64,000 nt of DNA from Halolactibacillus alkaliphilus. Lineage in GTDB: Bacteria > Bacillota > Bacilli > Bacillales > Amphibacillaceae. The stretch covers positions 1-64,000 of the forward strand of contig NZ_FOWN01000002.1 in the NCBI RefSeq assembly GCF_900115465.1, given 5' to 3'. Position numbers and translations under genes: made by a program. The notes beneath the pieces were generated by a model that saw only the letters and a list, made by a program, of their open reading frames with translations, was not told the DNA's origin and ran no database searches. This document shows, piece after piece, positions 45,427 through 58,572 of this stretch (the stretch's first letter is position 1; each line of letters begins with the position of its first letter).

Positions 45427-48400
45427 TGCCAAAACGTACAGATATAAAGAAAATACTTGTTATCGGATCGGGGCCAATTATTATTGGCCAAGCAGCTGAG
45501 TTTGATTATTCTGGAACACAAGCTTGTCAAGCGTTACGTGAAGAAGGCTATACGGTTATTTTAGCAAACTCTAATCCAGCAACAATTATGACGGATCATA
45601 CAGTGGCAGATACGGTATATATGGAGCCATTAACGGTAGAATACTTATCGAAAATCATTCAAAAAGAGCGACCTGATGCGATATTACCGACGTTAGGTGG
45701 TCAAACAGGTTTAAATTTAGCTATTGCTTTAGAAGAAAGTGGTATTTTAGAAAAATATCCAACCGAAATGCTTGGGACGAGCCTGGATGCTATTCAGTTA
45801 GCTGAAGATCGTGAGAAATTTAGACAACTTATGCATGATTTAAATGAGCCGGTTCCAGAAAGTGCCATTGTTAATACGGTCGACGAGGCCTTAGCTTTTG
45901 CTGAAGAAATCGGCTTTCCACTGATTGTAAGACCAGCTTACACCCTTGGTGGTTCTGGTGGTGGTATGTGTTATAACGAAGCAGACTTACGTGAAATTAC
46001 GCGGAGTGGTTTACAATACTCGCCTGTAAATCAGTGTCTTATCGAACGAAATATTGCCGGTTTTAAAGAGATTGAATACGAAGTGATGCGAGATAAAAAT
46101 GATCAAGCGATTGTTGTTTGTAACATGGAGAATATTGATCCAGTTGGTATTCATACAGGTGACTCGATTGTTGTTGCCCCATCACAAACGCTTAGTGATC
46201 GCGAATATCAAATGTTGCGTAATGCGTCATTAAAAATTATTCGCGCCCTAGAAATCGAGGGTGGCTGTAACGTGCAATTAGCGCTGGACCCTAATAGTTT
46301 TGATTATTATATTATTGAAGTAAACCCACGGGTAAGTCGATCCAGTGCTTTAGCTTCTAAGGCTACAGGCTATCCAATCGCCAAAATTGCTGCTAAGATT
46401 GCTATTGGTCTAACACTTGATGAAATTAAAAATCCTGTCACTGAAACGACATACAGTGCTTTTGAACCGGCACTTGATTATGTCGTAACGAAGTTTCCAC
46501 GTTTTCCATTTGATAAATTCACTTCAGGCAATCGCACATTAGGTACCCAGATGAAGGCAACCGGTGAAGTCATGGCCATCGGACGGACGTTTGAAGAATC
46601 TTTTCTTAAGGGAATACGTTCACTTGATTTTAATGATGATGATTTCTATCTACCTGAATGTGAAGAATTATCAGATAGTGACTTATTAGAACAAGTTGTT
46701 AAAGCTGACGATCGCCGTATTTTTGTACTCGCTGAACTGTTGCGACGCCAATATGATCTGGAAAAAATATTTGAACTAACCAAAATTGATCGTTTCTTTT
46801 TGGTAAAGTTAAACAAGATTATTCAATTAGAACTTGAATTAAAAGAAGCGCAGTTGACAGAAGCGTTGCTTTTAAAAGCAAAACGTATGGGTTTCTCTGA
46901 TCGTCAATTAGAACGGATTACGTCTTTAACCGAAGATGACATATATGAGATGCGTATGACACATCATATTAGACCAGTCTATAAAATGGTTGATACATGT
47001 GCAGCGGAATTTGAATCAAGTACGCCATATTTTTATAGTAGTTATGAAGAAGAACAAGAATCGATCGTGTCAGATCGTAAAAAGGTCATTGTTATTGGCT
47101 CAGGCCCAATACGAATTGGGCAAGGAATAGAATTTGATTATGCAACGGTTCACTCTGTACTTGCCTTAAAGGAGATGGGGTATGAAGCCATCATTATGAA
47201 CTCAAATCCAGAGACGGTATCGACAGATTTTAGTGTGTCAGATAAATTATATTTTGAACCTCTAACCCTTGAAGATGTGATGCACGTTGTTGCATTAGAA
47301 AAACCGGTCGGTGTCATTGTCCAGTTTGGTGGTCAAACAGCGATTAATCTTGCGGAGGGGTTAACACGTCGAGGTGTGACTATTTTAGGAACAGACCTTG
47401 AAGCGATTGACCGAGCTGAAGATCGCGATAAATTCGAACAATTATTAACGAGTTTGAATATTCCTCAACCTAGGGGTGAAAGTGTTAAAGCATTGGATGA
47501 AGCAAAAGCAGTCGCTAGTCGTATTGGCTATCCTGTTCTCGTGCGACCATCCTATGTGATTGGCGGAAGTCAAATGGAGATCGTTTATAATGATAATGAA
47601 CTGGAACATTATTTAAAGAAAACGACACATATTAAACGCAAGCATCCTGTACTTGTTGATAAATATTTAACTGGTATTGAGGTTGAAGTAGATGCGATCA
47701 GTGATACAGAAACGACGATTATTCCTGGAATTATGGAGCATATCGAAAGAGCAGGTGTTCACTCTGGGGACTCGATAGCGGTTTATCCAACGCAGCGACT
47801 TAATAAGAGAATTAAAGATCAAATCATTGAAACAACCATTCGAATTGCAAAAGCCCTCGATATAAAAGGACTTATTAACATTCAGTTTGTTGTGCATGAA
47901 GATCACGTTTATGTACTCGAAGTAAATCCGAGAGCAAGCCGGACGATTCCGTTTTTAAGCAAAATAACTGATGTAACGATGGCAAATATCGCCACTCGGG
48001 CGATCATGGGCGAGAAAATTAAAGATTTAGGGTATGAAGAAGGACTGTTGGAAGAAGCGAGTCACGTATCGGTTAAAGTACCGGTCTTTAGTTTCCAAAA
48101 GCTAAAAAGTGTTGATACAATCTTAGGACCTGAAATGAAGTCAACAGGAGAAGCGATTGGGCGAGACAAGACGCTTGCTAAAGCATTATTTAAAGGATTA
48201 GTTGCTTCAGGGATTGATATCCCATTCGAAGGATCTGTTCTCTTTACGGTAGCGGATAAAGATAAGGCAGAAGCAACTGAAATCGCATTAGGTTTCCAAC
48301 AACTCGGTTTTGACATATATGCGACTGAAGGCACGGCCAATCACTTAACTAATCAAGGTGTTAAGGCGATTAAGGTGGATAAAATTGGATCGGATCAAGA

Positions 48401-48625
48401 AAATGTTTTATCGCTTATTGAGAAGAATACGGTTCACTTTGTTGTTAACACGTTAACCTCAGGCAATAAACCATTAAGTGACGGCTTTAAAATTCGCCGG
48501 GCAGCTGTTGAACATGGCATAGCTTCGTTAACAAGTCTAGATACGGCCCGTGCAATTTTAAATGTGATTGATCAAACGACTTTTCAAGCGTGTCCGGTAG
48601 TTGTTAATCAGGAGGTTATTCGCTA

Positions 48626-48626
<1 letters not shown>
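45426..48626 (+). CDS. carB: Carbamoyl-phosphate synthase, large subunit, PyrAB
   Basis: 1066 residues: two ATP-grasp halves (about 1-400 and 550-935), an oligomerisation part between, and a C-terminal allosteric domain. The half-starts [22 protein letters not shown] and [28 protein letters not shown], and [21 protein letters not shown] / [16 protein letters not shown] are all present. The first base overlaps the carA stop and GGAGG lies upstream. The C-terminal domain is expected to bind UMP and PRPP. Confidence 0.98.
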
Positions 48627-50993
<2,367 letters not shown>

Positions 50994-51004
<11 letters not shown>

Positions 51005-51611
51005 ACAACAGATTATTGAACATTTATTAAATATTGAAGCGGTCCAAATAAAACCGGATCGCTCATTTACATGGACATCAGGCATTAAATCACCGATTTA
51101 TTGTGATAACCGATTGACAATGAGTTATCCAGCAGTTAGGAAACTTATTACATCAGGATTTGTCGATAAGTTAAACGATGTAACAGGTGAAATTGACGGG
51201 ATAAGTGGCTGTGCGACAGCGGGTATCCCTCATGCGGCGTGGTTAAGTGATGCATTACAATTACCTATGTCATATGTGCGTGCATCAGCTAAAAAACATG
51301 GGAAAGAGAACCAAATTGAAGGTGTCATCAAAAAAGGTGACCGTATTGTGGTCATTGAAGATTTAATATCAACAGGTGGCTCAGTAATTGAATCAGTTAG
51401 AGCGATTCAATCGGCGGGTGCAACGGTTGTTAAAGTACTGGCAATTTTTAGTTACGGTCTAAAAAAGTCAGAGGAAGCATTTAACGCCATTGGCATCCCG
51501 TATGAAACGTTAGCTACTTTTGATCAATTAATCGACTTTTTAATATCAGAAGGTAAAATAACGGTTGAAGAAAAAATCGATTTACTTGCATGGCGCAATG
51601 AACTAGGTTAA
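50994..51611 (+). CDS. pyrE: Orotate phosphoribosyltransferase
   Basis: 205 residues. It joins orotate to PRPP. The PRPP motif is IVVIEDLISTGGSVIESV (about residue 118), and RASAKKHGKENQIEG is the catalytic loop. GTG at 50994 is the start: GGAGG lies 9 bases upstream and the near ATG at 51003 is in another frame. Last gene of the operon. Confidence 0.96.
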
Positions 51612-51622
51612 TCCTCATTAAG

Positions 51623-51669
51623 AAAAAAACGAGACGATCCTTCGTTTAGAGGGAATGTCTCGTTTTTTT
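51623..51669. terminator. Bidirectional terminator between pyrE and rqcH
   Basis: AAAAAAACGAGAC (51623-51635) pairs with GTCTCGTTTTTTT (51657-51669), with a small inner hairpin. It has T-runs on both strands and serves the convergent pyr operon and rqcH. Confidence 0.9.
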
Positions 51670-51679
51670 GCGTGGGCTA

Positions 51680-53386
51680 TCAATCAACGGCGTTTTGTTT
51701 CAATTGTGCAACGATTTTAGCCGAAGGGGTTACTGTTAATGTTTTCTGATGACTATAAATTACATAGCCTGGTTTAGCGCCGTTAGGCTTATGCACGTGT
51801 CTGATCTCTGTGTAATCAACAGGAACAGAACTTGAAGCTTGAGCTTTACTATAATAAGCGGCTAAAAGAGCAGCTTCTTTTAAAGTTGCATCACTAGGAG
51901 CATCACTTCTAATAACAACGTGAGAGCCGGGAATATCTTTTGTATGCAACCAAATATTTTGTTTGCCTGCGAGTTTCATCGTTAAATATTCATTTTGTTT
52001 GTTGTTTTTACCGACAAGTATAGTCGTCCCATCAGAAGCTGTAAATACATCAGGTGTTGGTTTATTCGCTTTTGCTTTCTTTTGGTTTTTAGATGGCTTT
52101 CTCTTGATAAGGCCTTCTTCTTCAAGTTCTTCGCGAATATCAGCTAAATCTTCTAAGCGTGCTTTTTCAATTTGTTCAATTAATTGATCAAGATAGCGAA
52201 CCATCTCATGGGCTTTTTCTATTTCAATCTCTAAGATTTTTTTAGATGTTTTAAGTTTCTGATACGTTTTAAAGTAGCTTTGCGCATTTTCGCTTGGTGA
52301 TTTATTAGGATTAAGTTCTATTGTTAATGACGGCGTGTCTTCTTGATAGTAATCAATGACGTCGACGCACGTATCGCCTTGTTTTATCAAATGCATATGT
52401 GCGGTTAGTAATTCGCCTTTTTTCTGATAGTTGGCGGCATGAGCGGCTTTATTTAATGTTTGTTCTTGCTTTTTAATTTTCCTAATGATTTTATTTCGTT
52501 CACTTTGCAGTACTCGAATCAAGTCACCTGCGCGTTGTTTAACTAAATCACGCTCAGCTTTCTCGCGATAAAATGCATCAAGACAGGCGTTGATTGAAGC
52601 GTAATGTGTGACGTCATCACTAAAATTATGAAGCGGGAATAAGTAAAACCCTTGGGCATCTTGATCGATCGTCGGGTTGACTTGGCCGGTAGCCACATCT
52701 GTTAGTATACGTTTAAAAGCTTGAACTTTAGCTGTTACATTTTCACTACATGTGGCTGATAATTCCTGTTCAATTAATGGCGAAACACCCATAAAAGTAG
52801 CCATGAAAACATGAGGTGCATCAGAAGCCTGAACATGCGCTAAAATGTCATCCGTTGATAAATCGAAAGGATTGCTTTTATTTTGTGTTGGGGGATAGAT
52901 ATAGGGTTGTCCAGGTAATATTGTTCGGAAGCGATTTTGATAGGGCGATAAGTGTTTCATGGCATCCAAAATATGCCCTTTATCTTCATCAACCAAAATA
53001 ATATTTGAATGTTTACCCATAATTTCAATGATCAGTTTTTTTCTTATATCATCACCAATCTCATTTTTACCACGGATAATTAATTCAATAATCCGTTCGT
53101 TTTCATATTGTGTGACTTGATGTATAAAGCTGCCTTCCATATGTTTACGTAGAAGCATGCAAAACATAGGCGGTTCTTTAGGGTTAGTGAACTTTTCAGT
53201 TGTAATATGTACCCTTGCGTAAACTGGGTGCATGGAAAGAAGTAAACTATGGTTTTTTCCATGGGCGCGTATGTTAAGGATTAATTCAGTTTTTGTTGGT
53301 TGGTATATTTTTAGTATGCGGCCACTTGTAAGTAACGCGTTAAGCTCTATGCTTACGCGTCGTGTGACCATGCCATCGTATGTCAT
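51680..53386 (-). CDS. rqcH: Ribosome quality control protein RqcH (NFACT family)
   Basis: 568 residues. RqcH binds stalled 50S subunits and adds alanine tails to the nascent chain. The NFACT-N domain begins MTYDGMVTRRVSIELNALL, followed by helix-hairpin-helix parts, a long coiled coil (about 280-430), and the NFACT-R domain with WLHTKDIPGSHVVIRS, including the DR-type motif region. Formerly annotated as fibronectin-binding protein. ATG at 53386 with GAGGTG upstream is preferred over GTG at 53395. In B. subtilis the gene is yloA; yloB is absent here. Confidence 0.93.
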   Translation of the reverse strand: MTYDGMVTRRVSIELNALLTSGRILKIYQPTKTELILNIRAHGKNHSLLLSMHPVYARVHITTEKFTNPKEPPMFCMLLRKHMEGSFIHQVTQYENERIIELIIRGKNEIGDDIRKKLIIEIMGKHSNIILVDEDKGHILDAMKHLSPYQNRFRTILPGQPYIYPPTQNKSNPFDLSTDDILAHVQASDAPHVFMATFMGVSPLIEQELSATCSENVTAKVQAFKRILTDVATGQVNPTIDQDAQGFYLFPLHNFSDDVTHYASINACLDAFYREKAERDLVKQRAGDLIRVLQSERNKIIRKIKKQEQTLNKAAHAANYQKKGELLTAHMHLIKQGDTCVDVIDYYQEDTPSLTIELNPNKSPSENAQSYFKTYQKLKTSKKILEIEIEKAHEMVRYLDQLIEQIEKARLEDLADIREELEEEGLIKRKPSKNQKKAKANKPTPDVFTASDGTTILVGKNNKQNEYLTMKLAGKQNIWLHTKDIPGSHVVIRSDAPSDATLKEAALLAAYYSKAQASSSVPVDYTEIRHVHKPNGAKPGYVIYSHQKTLTVTPSAKIVAQLKQNAVD

Positions 53387-53744
53387 AGTTATCACCTCGT
53401 GACATTATTATAGCATGGAATGTCTCACGATGATACTAAGCCGTCAACAACCGATGACTGAAGTTACGAGGGATCTCGACTATCCCCAAAAAAGAATGAA
53501 GCAGCCTAGTAAGTTCAGTCAGTATTTGTTAACACTTAAGCAGGTGTTTCTCGAGAAACATTTACAAACTCTTTCACCTTTGTGTATACTAGGAGTAATG
53601 ACTGTCCTAAAGAAAAACATATTTAGCATCTTTATGATGATTTTTCTATAGAACCATTCCAAAATGGCGCATTTTATACTATAATTATAAGGATTATTAT
53701 CTCATTCATAAAATGAGCGGCTATAGTTTAAGGGGGAGCAAAGT
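53387..53744 (+). promoter_or_regulatory. remA upstream region with candidate promoters
   Basis: No protein gene seen; yloC (yicC) is missing where B. subtilis has it. TTTACA (53561-53566), 18 bases, TATACT (53585-53590) is a fair promoter. A second -10 cluster TATACTATAAT at 53675-53685 has a poor -35. A small hairpin CTCATT/AATGAG (53701-53717) lies just before the remA SD. rqcH on the other strand must also start here, but I could not fix its promoter. Confidence 0.45.
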
Positions 53745-54005
53745 TTGAGTTTACGATTAATTAATATCGGTTTTGGTAATGTTGTGTCGGCTAATCGAAT
53801 TATTACCATTGTTTCACCAGAGTCTGCGCCAATCAAACGTATTATATCTGTCGCAAGAGAGAATAATAAACTTATTGATGCAACGTATGGCAGACGCACA
53901 CGTGCAGTCATTATTACAGATAGTGATCATGTTGTTTTATCTGCTGTCCAGCCAGAAACGGTTGGAAATCGTGTCGTAACACATGAAGAAGAATTATTAG
54001 ATTAA
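53745..54005 (+). CDS. remA: Extracellular matrix regulator RemA
   Basis: 86 residues, DUF370 family. RemA is a DNA-binding protein that switches on matrix and osmoprotection genes in B. subtilis. [30 protein letters not shown] and [25 protein letters not shown] are highly conserved. TTG at 53745 is used with AGGGGGAG 6 bases upstream. gmk follows after 35 bases. Confidence 0.94.
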   Translation: MSLRLINIGFGNVVSANRIITIVSPESAPIKRIISVARENNKLIDATYGRRTRAVIITDSDHVVLSAVQPETVGNRVVTHEEELLD

Positions 54006-54040
54006 AGCAAACGAGAGTGAGCTTGATTGGGGGATTAACG

Positions 54041-54664
54041 GTGTTATTTAAACAAAAAGGCATTTTATTTGTCTTATCAGGACCATCTGGTGTTGGCAAA
54101 GGAACTGTTAGAAAAGCATTATTTAAAAAGGATACCTCATTAAAGTATTCGACGTCAATGACGACGCGTCCAATGCGACCAGGTGAAAAAGAGGGTGTTG
54201 ATTATTTTTATCGATCAAAAGAAGCATTTGAAGAGATGATAAAAAACAATCAACTACTTGAGCACGCAGAATATGTTGGAAACTATTACGGTACACCTCG
54301 AGAGTATGTTGAAAAACAACTTGATGAAGGTAACGACGTATTTTTAGAAATCGAAGTTCAAGGGGCGCTACAAGTAAAAGAAAACTTCCCAGAAGGTGTC
54401 TTTATTTTCTTATCACCGCCTAGCTTAGAAGAACTTAAAAATCGGATTATTAGTCGAGGGACAGAGACAGAAACGCTCGTCATGAACCGATTAAATGCGG
54501 CAAAGGAAGAAATTGATATGATGGATGCGTATGATTACGTCGTCGTCAATGATCAAGTTGACCATGCGGTAGAAAATGTTCAAGCGATCGTCAAGAGTGA
54601 ACATTGTAAACGTGAACGTGTAGCAACGGAATACAAGAAAATCTTGGAGGTGAGTCAATCATGA
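54041..54664 (+). CDS. gmk: Guanylate kinase
   Basis: 207 residues. It phosphorylates GMP to [21 protein letters not shown] is the P-loop at the N-terminus, [17 protein letters not shown] the GMP site, and [26 protein letters not shown] the core. GTG at 54041 is chosen over 54017: TTGGGGGA is just upstream and the length then fits. It overlaps rpoZ by 4 bases. Confidence 0.96.
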   Translation: MLFKQKGILFVLSGPSGVGKGTVRKALFKKDTSLKYSTSMTTRPMRPGEKEGVDYFYRSKEAFEEMIKNNQLLEHAEYVGNYYGTPREYVEKQLDEGNDVFLEIEVQGALQVKENFPEGVFIFLSPPSLEELKNRIISRGTETETLVMNRLNAAKEEIDMMDAYDYVVVNDQVDHAVENVQAIVKSEHCKRERVATEYKKILEVSQS

Positions 54665-54876
54665 TGTTAGATCCATCAATTGACCAATTATTAACGAAAA
54701 TAAATTCAAAATATACACTGGTGACACTCTCATCACGTCGAGCGCGACAAATTCGAGAAGAGAATATCGTACAAATTGAAGAACCAACCTCAGCAACAAA
54801 TGTTGGCATTGCGCTAGAAGAAATCTACGCAGATAAGTTGACATATATTTCAACTGAATACAAAGAACGTCGTTAA
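54661..54876 (+). CDS. rpoZ: RNA polymerase omega subunit
   Basis: 71 residues. [30 protein letters not shown] and [15 protein letters not shown]-like motifs (here [15 protein letters not shown]) are typical. Omega assists assembly of the beta' subunit. GGAGGTGAG lies upstream; ATG at 54661 or 54664. A terminator follows. Confidence 0.95.
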   Translation: MMLDPSIDQLLTKINSKYTLVTLSSRRARQIREENIVQIEEPTSATNVGIALEEIYADKLTYISTEYKERR

Positions 54877-54887
54877 TCAAAATATAT

Positions 54888-54928
54888 GAACCCCCTTGTG
54901 CGCCAATTTTGGTGGCTTGGGGGTTTTC
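54888..54928 (+). terminator. Intrinsic terminator after rpoZ
   Basis: GAACCCCC (54888-54895) pairs with GGGGGTTTTC (54919-54928), and an inner GCGCC/GGTGGC stem continues it. The T-run is short but the stem is strong. It separates remA-gmk-rpoZ from coaBC. Confidence 0.75.
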
Positions 54929-54953
54929 ATGCATATAGAAAGGGTGACAACAG

Positions 54954-56156
54954 ATGTCTTTAAAAGGTAAAAAAATCTTACTCGGTGTAACTGGTGGTAT
55001 CGCTGCTTATAAGGCAATCAGTTTGACAAGTAAATTCACTCAATTGGGAGCTATTGTAAAAGTTATTTTAACAAATGGTGCACAGGAATTTGTAACACCA
55101 CTATCCTTTCAAGCAATTTCTAGGCAGCCTGTGTATCTCGATACGTTTGATGAATTAGATCCCGCTGAAATTCAACATATCGCACTTGCTGATTGGGCAG
55201 ATTATGTGGTTGTCGCGCCAGCCACCGCCAACCTGATCGGTAAATATGCTAACGGTATTGCTGATGATATGTTATCAACAACGCTTTTAGCCGTGACCTG
55301 TCCCATTTACTTTGCGCCTGCAATGAATGTACATATGTACGAACATCCAGCGGTTATAAATAATATGGACACTCTACGCGCAAGAGGTGTGATTTTTATT
55401 GAACCTGGTGAAGGCTATCTTGCGTGTGGATATGTTGGAAAAGGTCGTTTAAGCGAACCAGAAACCATTGCTGATGTCTTAGTAGAGGCGTCAAACCGAG
55501 CGGCTATACTAAAAGGTAAAAAAGTGTTGATCACTGCAGGTCCAACTGAAGAAAAAATAGACCCTGTACGCGTATTAACGAATCACTCTTCTGGAAAGAT
55601 GGGGTTTGAGTTAGCGGCAGCGGCCAATGAATTAGGTGCAGAAGTAACATTAATTAGTGGACCTGTCACGCTTGAAACACCTGTAGGCGTTCATCGCATT
55701 GATGTAATTAGCTCAGAGGATATGTATAGGGCCGTCATGAATCAGTATGTTCACCATGACATTGTCATAAAAACGGCAGCAGTCAGTGATTATACCCCTT
55801 CTGTTAGTTATGATCAAAAAGTAAAAAAAACGGACGGGCCTTTACTGCTTGAACTTAAAAGAACTAAAGATATTTTACAAGCGCTTGGCGAACAAAAAAC
55901 GCACCAATACCTTGTCGGTTTTGCAGCAGAAACAAATGATGTGCTAGCTTATGGTAAGAAAAAACTAGAAAATAAACAGTTAGACATGGTTGTGATTAAT
56001 GATATTTCTCAGCCGAATCAAGGATTTAATGCCGATACGAACGCGGTCCATATTTTAACGAAAACTGGCAAAGAAATAAACATCCCATTGAAATCTAAAA
56101 CAGAAATTGCACAAGATTTATTAAGCATGATTGCTAAGGAAGTTGATCGATCATGA
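54954..56156 (+). CDS. coaBC: CoaBC, phosphopantothenoylcysteine synthetase/decarboxylase
   Basis: 400 residues, bifunctional. The N-terminal CoaC flavoprotein half has ILLGVTGGIAAYKA, PAMNVHMYEHPAV and the CGYVGKGRL loop with the active cysteine. The C-terminal CoaB half begins VLITAGPTEEKIDPVRVLTNHSSGKMG (from about residue 190) and has KTAAVSDYTP. It makes 4'-phosphopantetheine, the substrate of CoaD at 3380. AAAGGGTGA precedes the ATG. It overlaps priA by 4 bases. Confidence 0.96.
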   Translation: MSLKGKKILLGVTGGIAAYKAISLTSKFTQLGAIVKVILTNGAQEFVTPLSFQAISRQPVYLDTFDELDPAEIQHIALADWADYVVVAPATANLIGKYANGIADDMLSTTLLAVTCPIYFAPAMNVHMYEHPAVINNMDTLRARGVIFIEPGEGYLACGYVGKGRLSEPETIADVLVEASNRAAILKGKKVLITAGPTEEKIDPVRVLTNHSSGKMGFELAAAANELGAEVTLISGPVTLETPVGVHRIDVISSEDMYRAVMNQYVHHDIVIKTAAVSDYTPSVSYDQKVKKTDGPLLLELKRTKDILQALGEQKTHQYLVGFAAETNDVLAYGKKKLENKQLDMVVINDISQPNQGFNADTNAVHILTKTGKEINIPLKSKTEIAQDLLSMIAKEVDRS

Positions 56157-58558
56157 CAGATAAAATAGCGCATGTCGTTGTCGATGTGCCATCAGTTAAT
56201 ACCGATCGTTTTTATGATTACCTGATTCCAGAATCACTACAAGGTGCCATCCACGTGGGGATGCGGGTCACTGTCCCATTTGGTAACCGCACTATTATGG
56301 GTTATGTGCTTAGCACAGCAAAAGAGTCAAAGGTAAAAGGGCTAAAGCCCATTCAATCCTGTTTAGATGTACAGCCGGTTCTGACGGAAGAGTTAATCTC
56401 ATTAGGAAAATGGCTAGCTCAAGAGACGATGAGTTTCTTTATTTCTAGCTTTCAAGCAATGTTGCCACAGGCATTAAAAGCATCGTATAAAAAGTCGTTG
56501 CATCGGGTGGATACACCAAGTAATCCGACATTAAATGCACTATTTGATGGTCGTGATAACATTGATTTTGATGAGCTTGAAACACTTATACCTTTAAAAA
56601 TAATTAATGAAGAAATAAAAAGAGAAACCGTCACATGGGAGTATCATGTGACAACAAAAGAAAGTAATAAGACGGTGACGATGGTCAAGGTTGTAGGGGA
56701 ATTAGAGGCATTCGATCGCTATTTAGCTCATTTATCTAAACAAGCTAAAAAACAGTATCAGCTTACGGAGTACTTTTCAACAATGGACCAAGATCAACCA
56801 CTTAAAACCGTTCTAGAAAGAAATAAAACGACGAGACAGACGATAAAAAAATTTGTTGAGGCAGGCTTAATTACGCTTTACCAGCAGCAAGTGGATCGAA
56901 ACCCTTACGCCGGAGATATGACTAAAACCCGCCCACTCCCCCTGCAATCCCAACAATCAGAGGCCCTCGACAAAATAGTGGACAGCATGAAAAAAAAGCG
57001 GCCAGACACGTATCTTTTACATGGAGTAACAGGTAGTGGTAAAACGGAAGTATATTTGCAAGCGATTGATTGGGCAATAAAACAGGGAAGAGAAGCGATT
57101 GTCCTTGTACCTGAAATCAGCTTGACACCGATGATGGTTGAGCGATTTAAGCGCCGTTTCGGCGATGAGGTTGCTGTGTTACATAGTGCGTTATCTATTG
57201 GTGAGAGATTTGATGAATGGCGAAAAATTCAGAAGAAAACGGTTAAAGTAGCTGTAGGTGCAAGGTCAGCCATTTTTGCACCATTTGAAAATCTAGGCAT
57301 TATGATTATTGACGAAGAACATGAATCAACATATAAACAAGAAGACCACCCCAGATATCACGTGAGAGATGTCGCAATAAAACGAGCGGAATATCATCAA
57401 TGTCCCGTTGTCCTTGGCACTGCGACGCCAACATTAGAAACTTTTGCCCGCGCGAAAAAAGGGGTATATCAACTGATTGATATGCCTGAACGTATTAATC
57501 ACACTGCCATGCCGCATGTCACGATTGAAGATATGCGTGAAGAGCTTCACCAGGGGAATCGAACGATGTTTTCACGGCGGTTGAAATTAGCCATTGAAAA
57601 GCGTTTACAAAACAATGAACAAGTGGTTCTTTTTCTTAACCGTCGCGGTTATTCAACGTTTGTCATGTGTCGTGATTGTGGTCACGTGGTCGAGTGCCCC
57701 TCATGCGATATTTCTTTAACCTATCATCAACGCGAACATCGCTTAAAGTGCCATTATTGCAATTATAGTGAGCCAATGCCAAACGTCTGTCCGCACTGTC
57801 AATCAGACACAATCCGCTTCTTTGGTACGGGCACAGAAAAAGTAGAAGAGGCTTTAAATGAAACATTTCCCGAGGCACGCGTGATTCGAATGGATGTTGA
57901 TACAACTCGAAAGAAAGGGGCACATGAACGACTGTTGAAACAATTCGGTCAAAAACAGGCAGATATATTACTAGGAACCCAAATGATTGCAAAGGGGTTA
58001 GATTTTCCAGATGTGACGTTAGTTGGTGTCCTAACTGCGGATGGCTTATTAAATTTGCCAGACTTTCGTGCGGCTGAAAAAACATTTCAACTGCTTACTC
58101 AAGTGTCGGGACGTGCTGGTCGTCATGAGTTAACGGGTGAAGTTATTGTACAAACCTATACACCTGAGCATTATAGTGTGTTGTTTGCGAAAGCTTACGA
58201 TTATCATGGTTTTTTTAAACAAGAGATGGCCTTGCGTAAGGCTTATCAATACCCGCCGTACTATTTCTTGACACTCATTACAGTTACTCATGAACAGCGT
58301 CTAAGAGCAGAAGAAGTTACCCGCGTCATTCAAAAGCTATTAGTAAAACATTTATCGGAGGAAGCCATTATCTTAGGACCAAGCCCTTCCCCTATTGAAA
58401 GAATTAAAGGTCGTTATCGCTTTCAATGCATGGTAAAATATAAAAATGAACCTGATTTACATCACGTCTTAAAAAAAATATTGGATCATTATCAAAAAGA
58501 TTACCAAAAAGAGAAATTAATGATTCATATCGATTTAAATCCGCAACAACTTATGTAG
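56153..58558 (+). CDS. priA: Primosomal replication restart helicase PriA
   Basis: 801 residues. PriA reloads the replisome at stalled forks. An N-terminal 3'-DNA-binding domain (HVVVDVPSVNTDRFYDYLIP) and winged helix precede the helicase: Walker A GVTGSGKTEVYLQ (about residue 296), DEEH box (IIDEEHESTYKQE), then eight zinc cysteines from CRDCGHVVECPSC to CPHCQS, and GTQMIAKGLDFPDVTLVGVL. The normal def gene after priA is absent; fmt follows after 14 bases. Confidence 0.96.
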   Translation: MTDKIAHVVVDVPSVNTDRFYDYLIPESLQGAIHVGMRVTVPFGNRTIMGYVLSTAKESKVKGLKPIQSCLDVQPVLTEELISLGKWLAQETMSFFISSFQAMLPQALKASYKKSLHRVDTPSNPTLNALFDGRDNIDFDELETLIPLKIINEEIKRETVTWEYHVTTKESNKTVTMVKVVGELEAFDRYLAHLSKQAKKQYQLTEYFSTMDQDQPLKTVLERNKTTRQTIKKFVEAGLITLYQQQVDRNPYAGDMTKTRPLPLQSQQSEALDKIVDSMKKKRPDTYLLHGVTGSGKTEVYLQAIDWAIKQGREAIVLVPEISLTPMMVERFKRRFGDEVAVLHSALSIGERFDEWRKIQKKTVKVAVGARSAIFAPFENLGIMIIDEEHESTYKQEDHPRYHVRDVAIKRAEYHQCPVVLGTATPTLETFARAKKGVYQLIDMPERINHTAMPHVTIEDMREELHQGNRTMFSRRLKLAIEKRLQNNEQVVLFLNRRGYSTFVMCRDCGHVVECPSCDISLTYHQREHRLKCHYCNYSEPMPNVCPHCQSDTIRFFGTGTEKVEEALNETFPEARVIRMDVDTTRKKGAHERLLKQFGQKQADILLGTQMIAKGLDFPDVTLVGVLTADGLLNLPDFRAAEKTFQLLTQVSGRAGRHELTGEVIVQTYTPEHYSVLFAKAYDYHGFFKQEMALRKAYQYPPYYFLTLITVTHEQRLRAEEVTRVIQKLLVKHLSEEAIILGPSPSPIERIKGRYRFQCMVKYKNEPDLHHVLKKILDHYQKDYQKEKLMIHIDLNPQQLM

Positions 58559-58572
58559 AAAGTAGGTAAAAT

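Noticed and set aside
53415-53651. Plus-strand open frame of 78 residues before remA, considered as a yicC remnant
   Set aside because: No similarity to YicC that I can see, no SD, and a promoter lies inside it.
57663-58085. Minus-strand open frame of 140 residues inside priA
   Set aside because: Antisense shadow of the zinc and helicase part of priA with no SD or recognisable motif.
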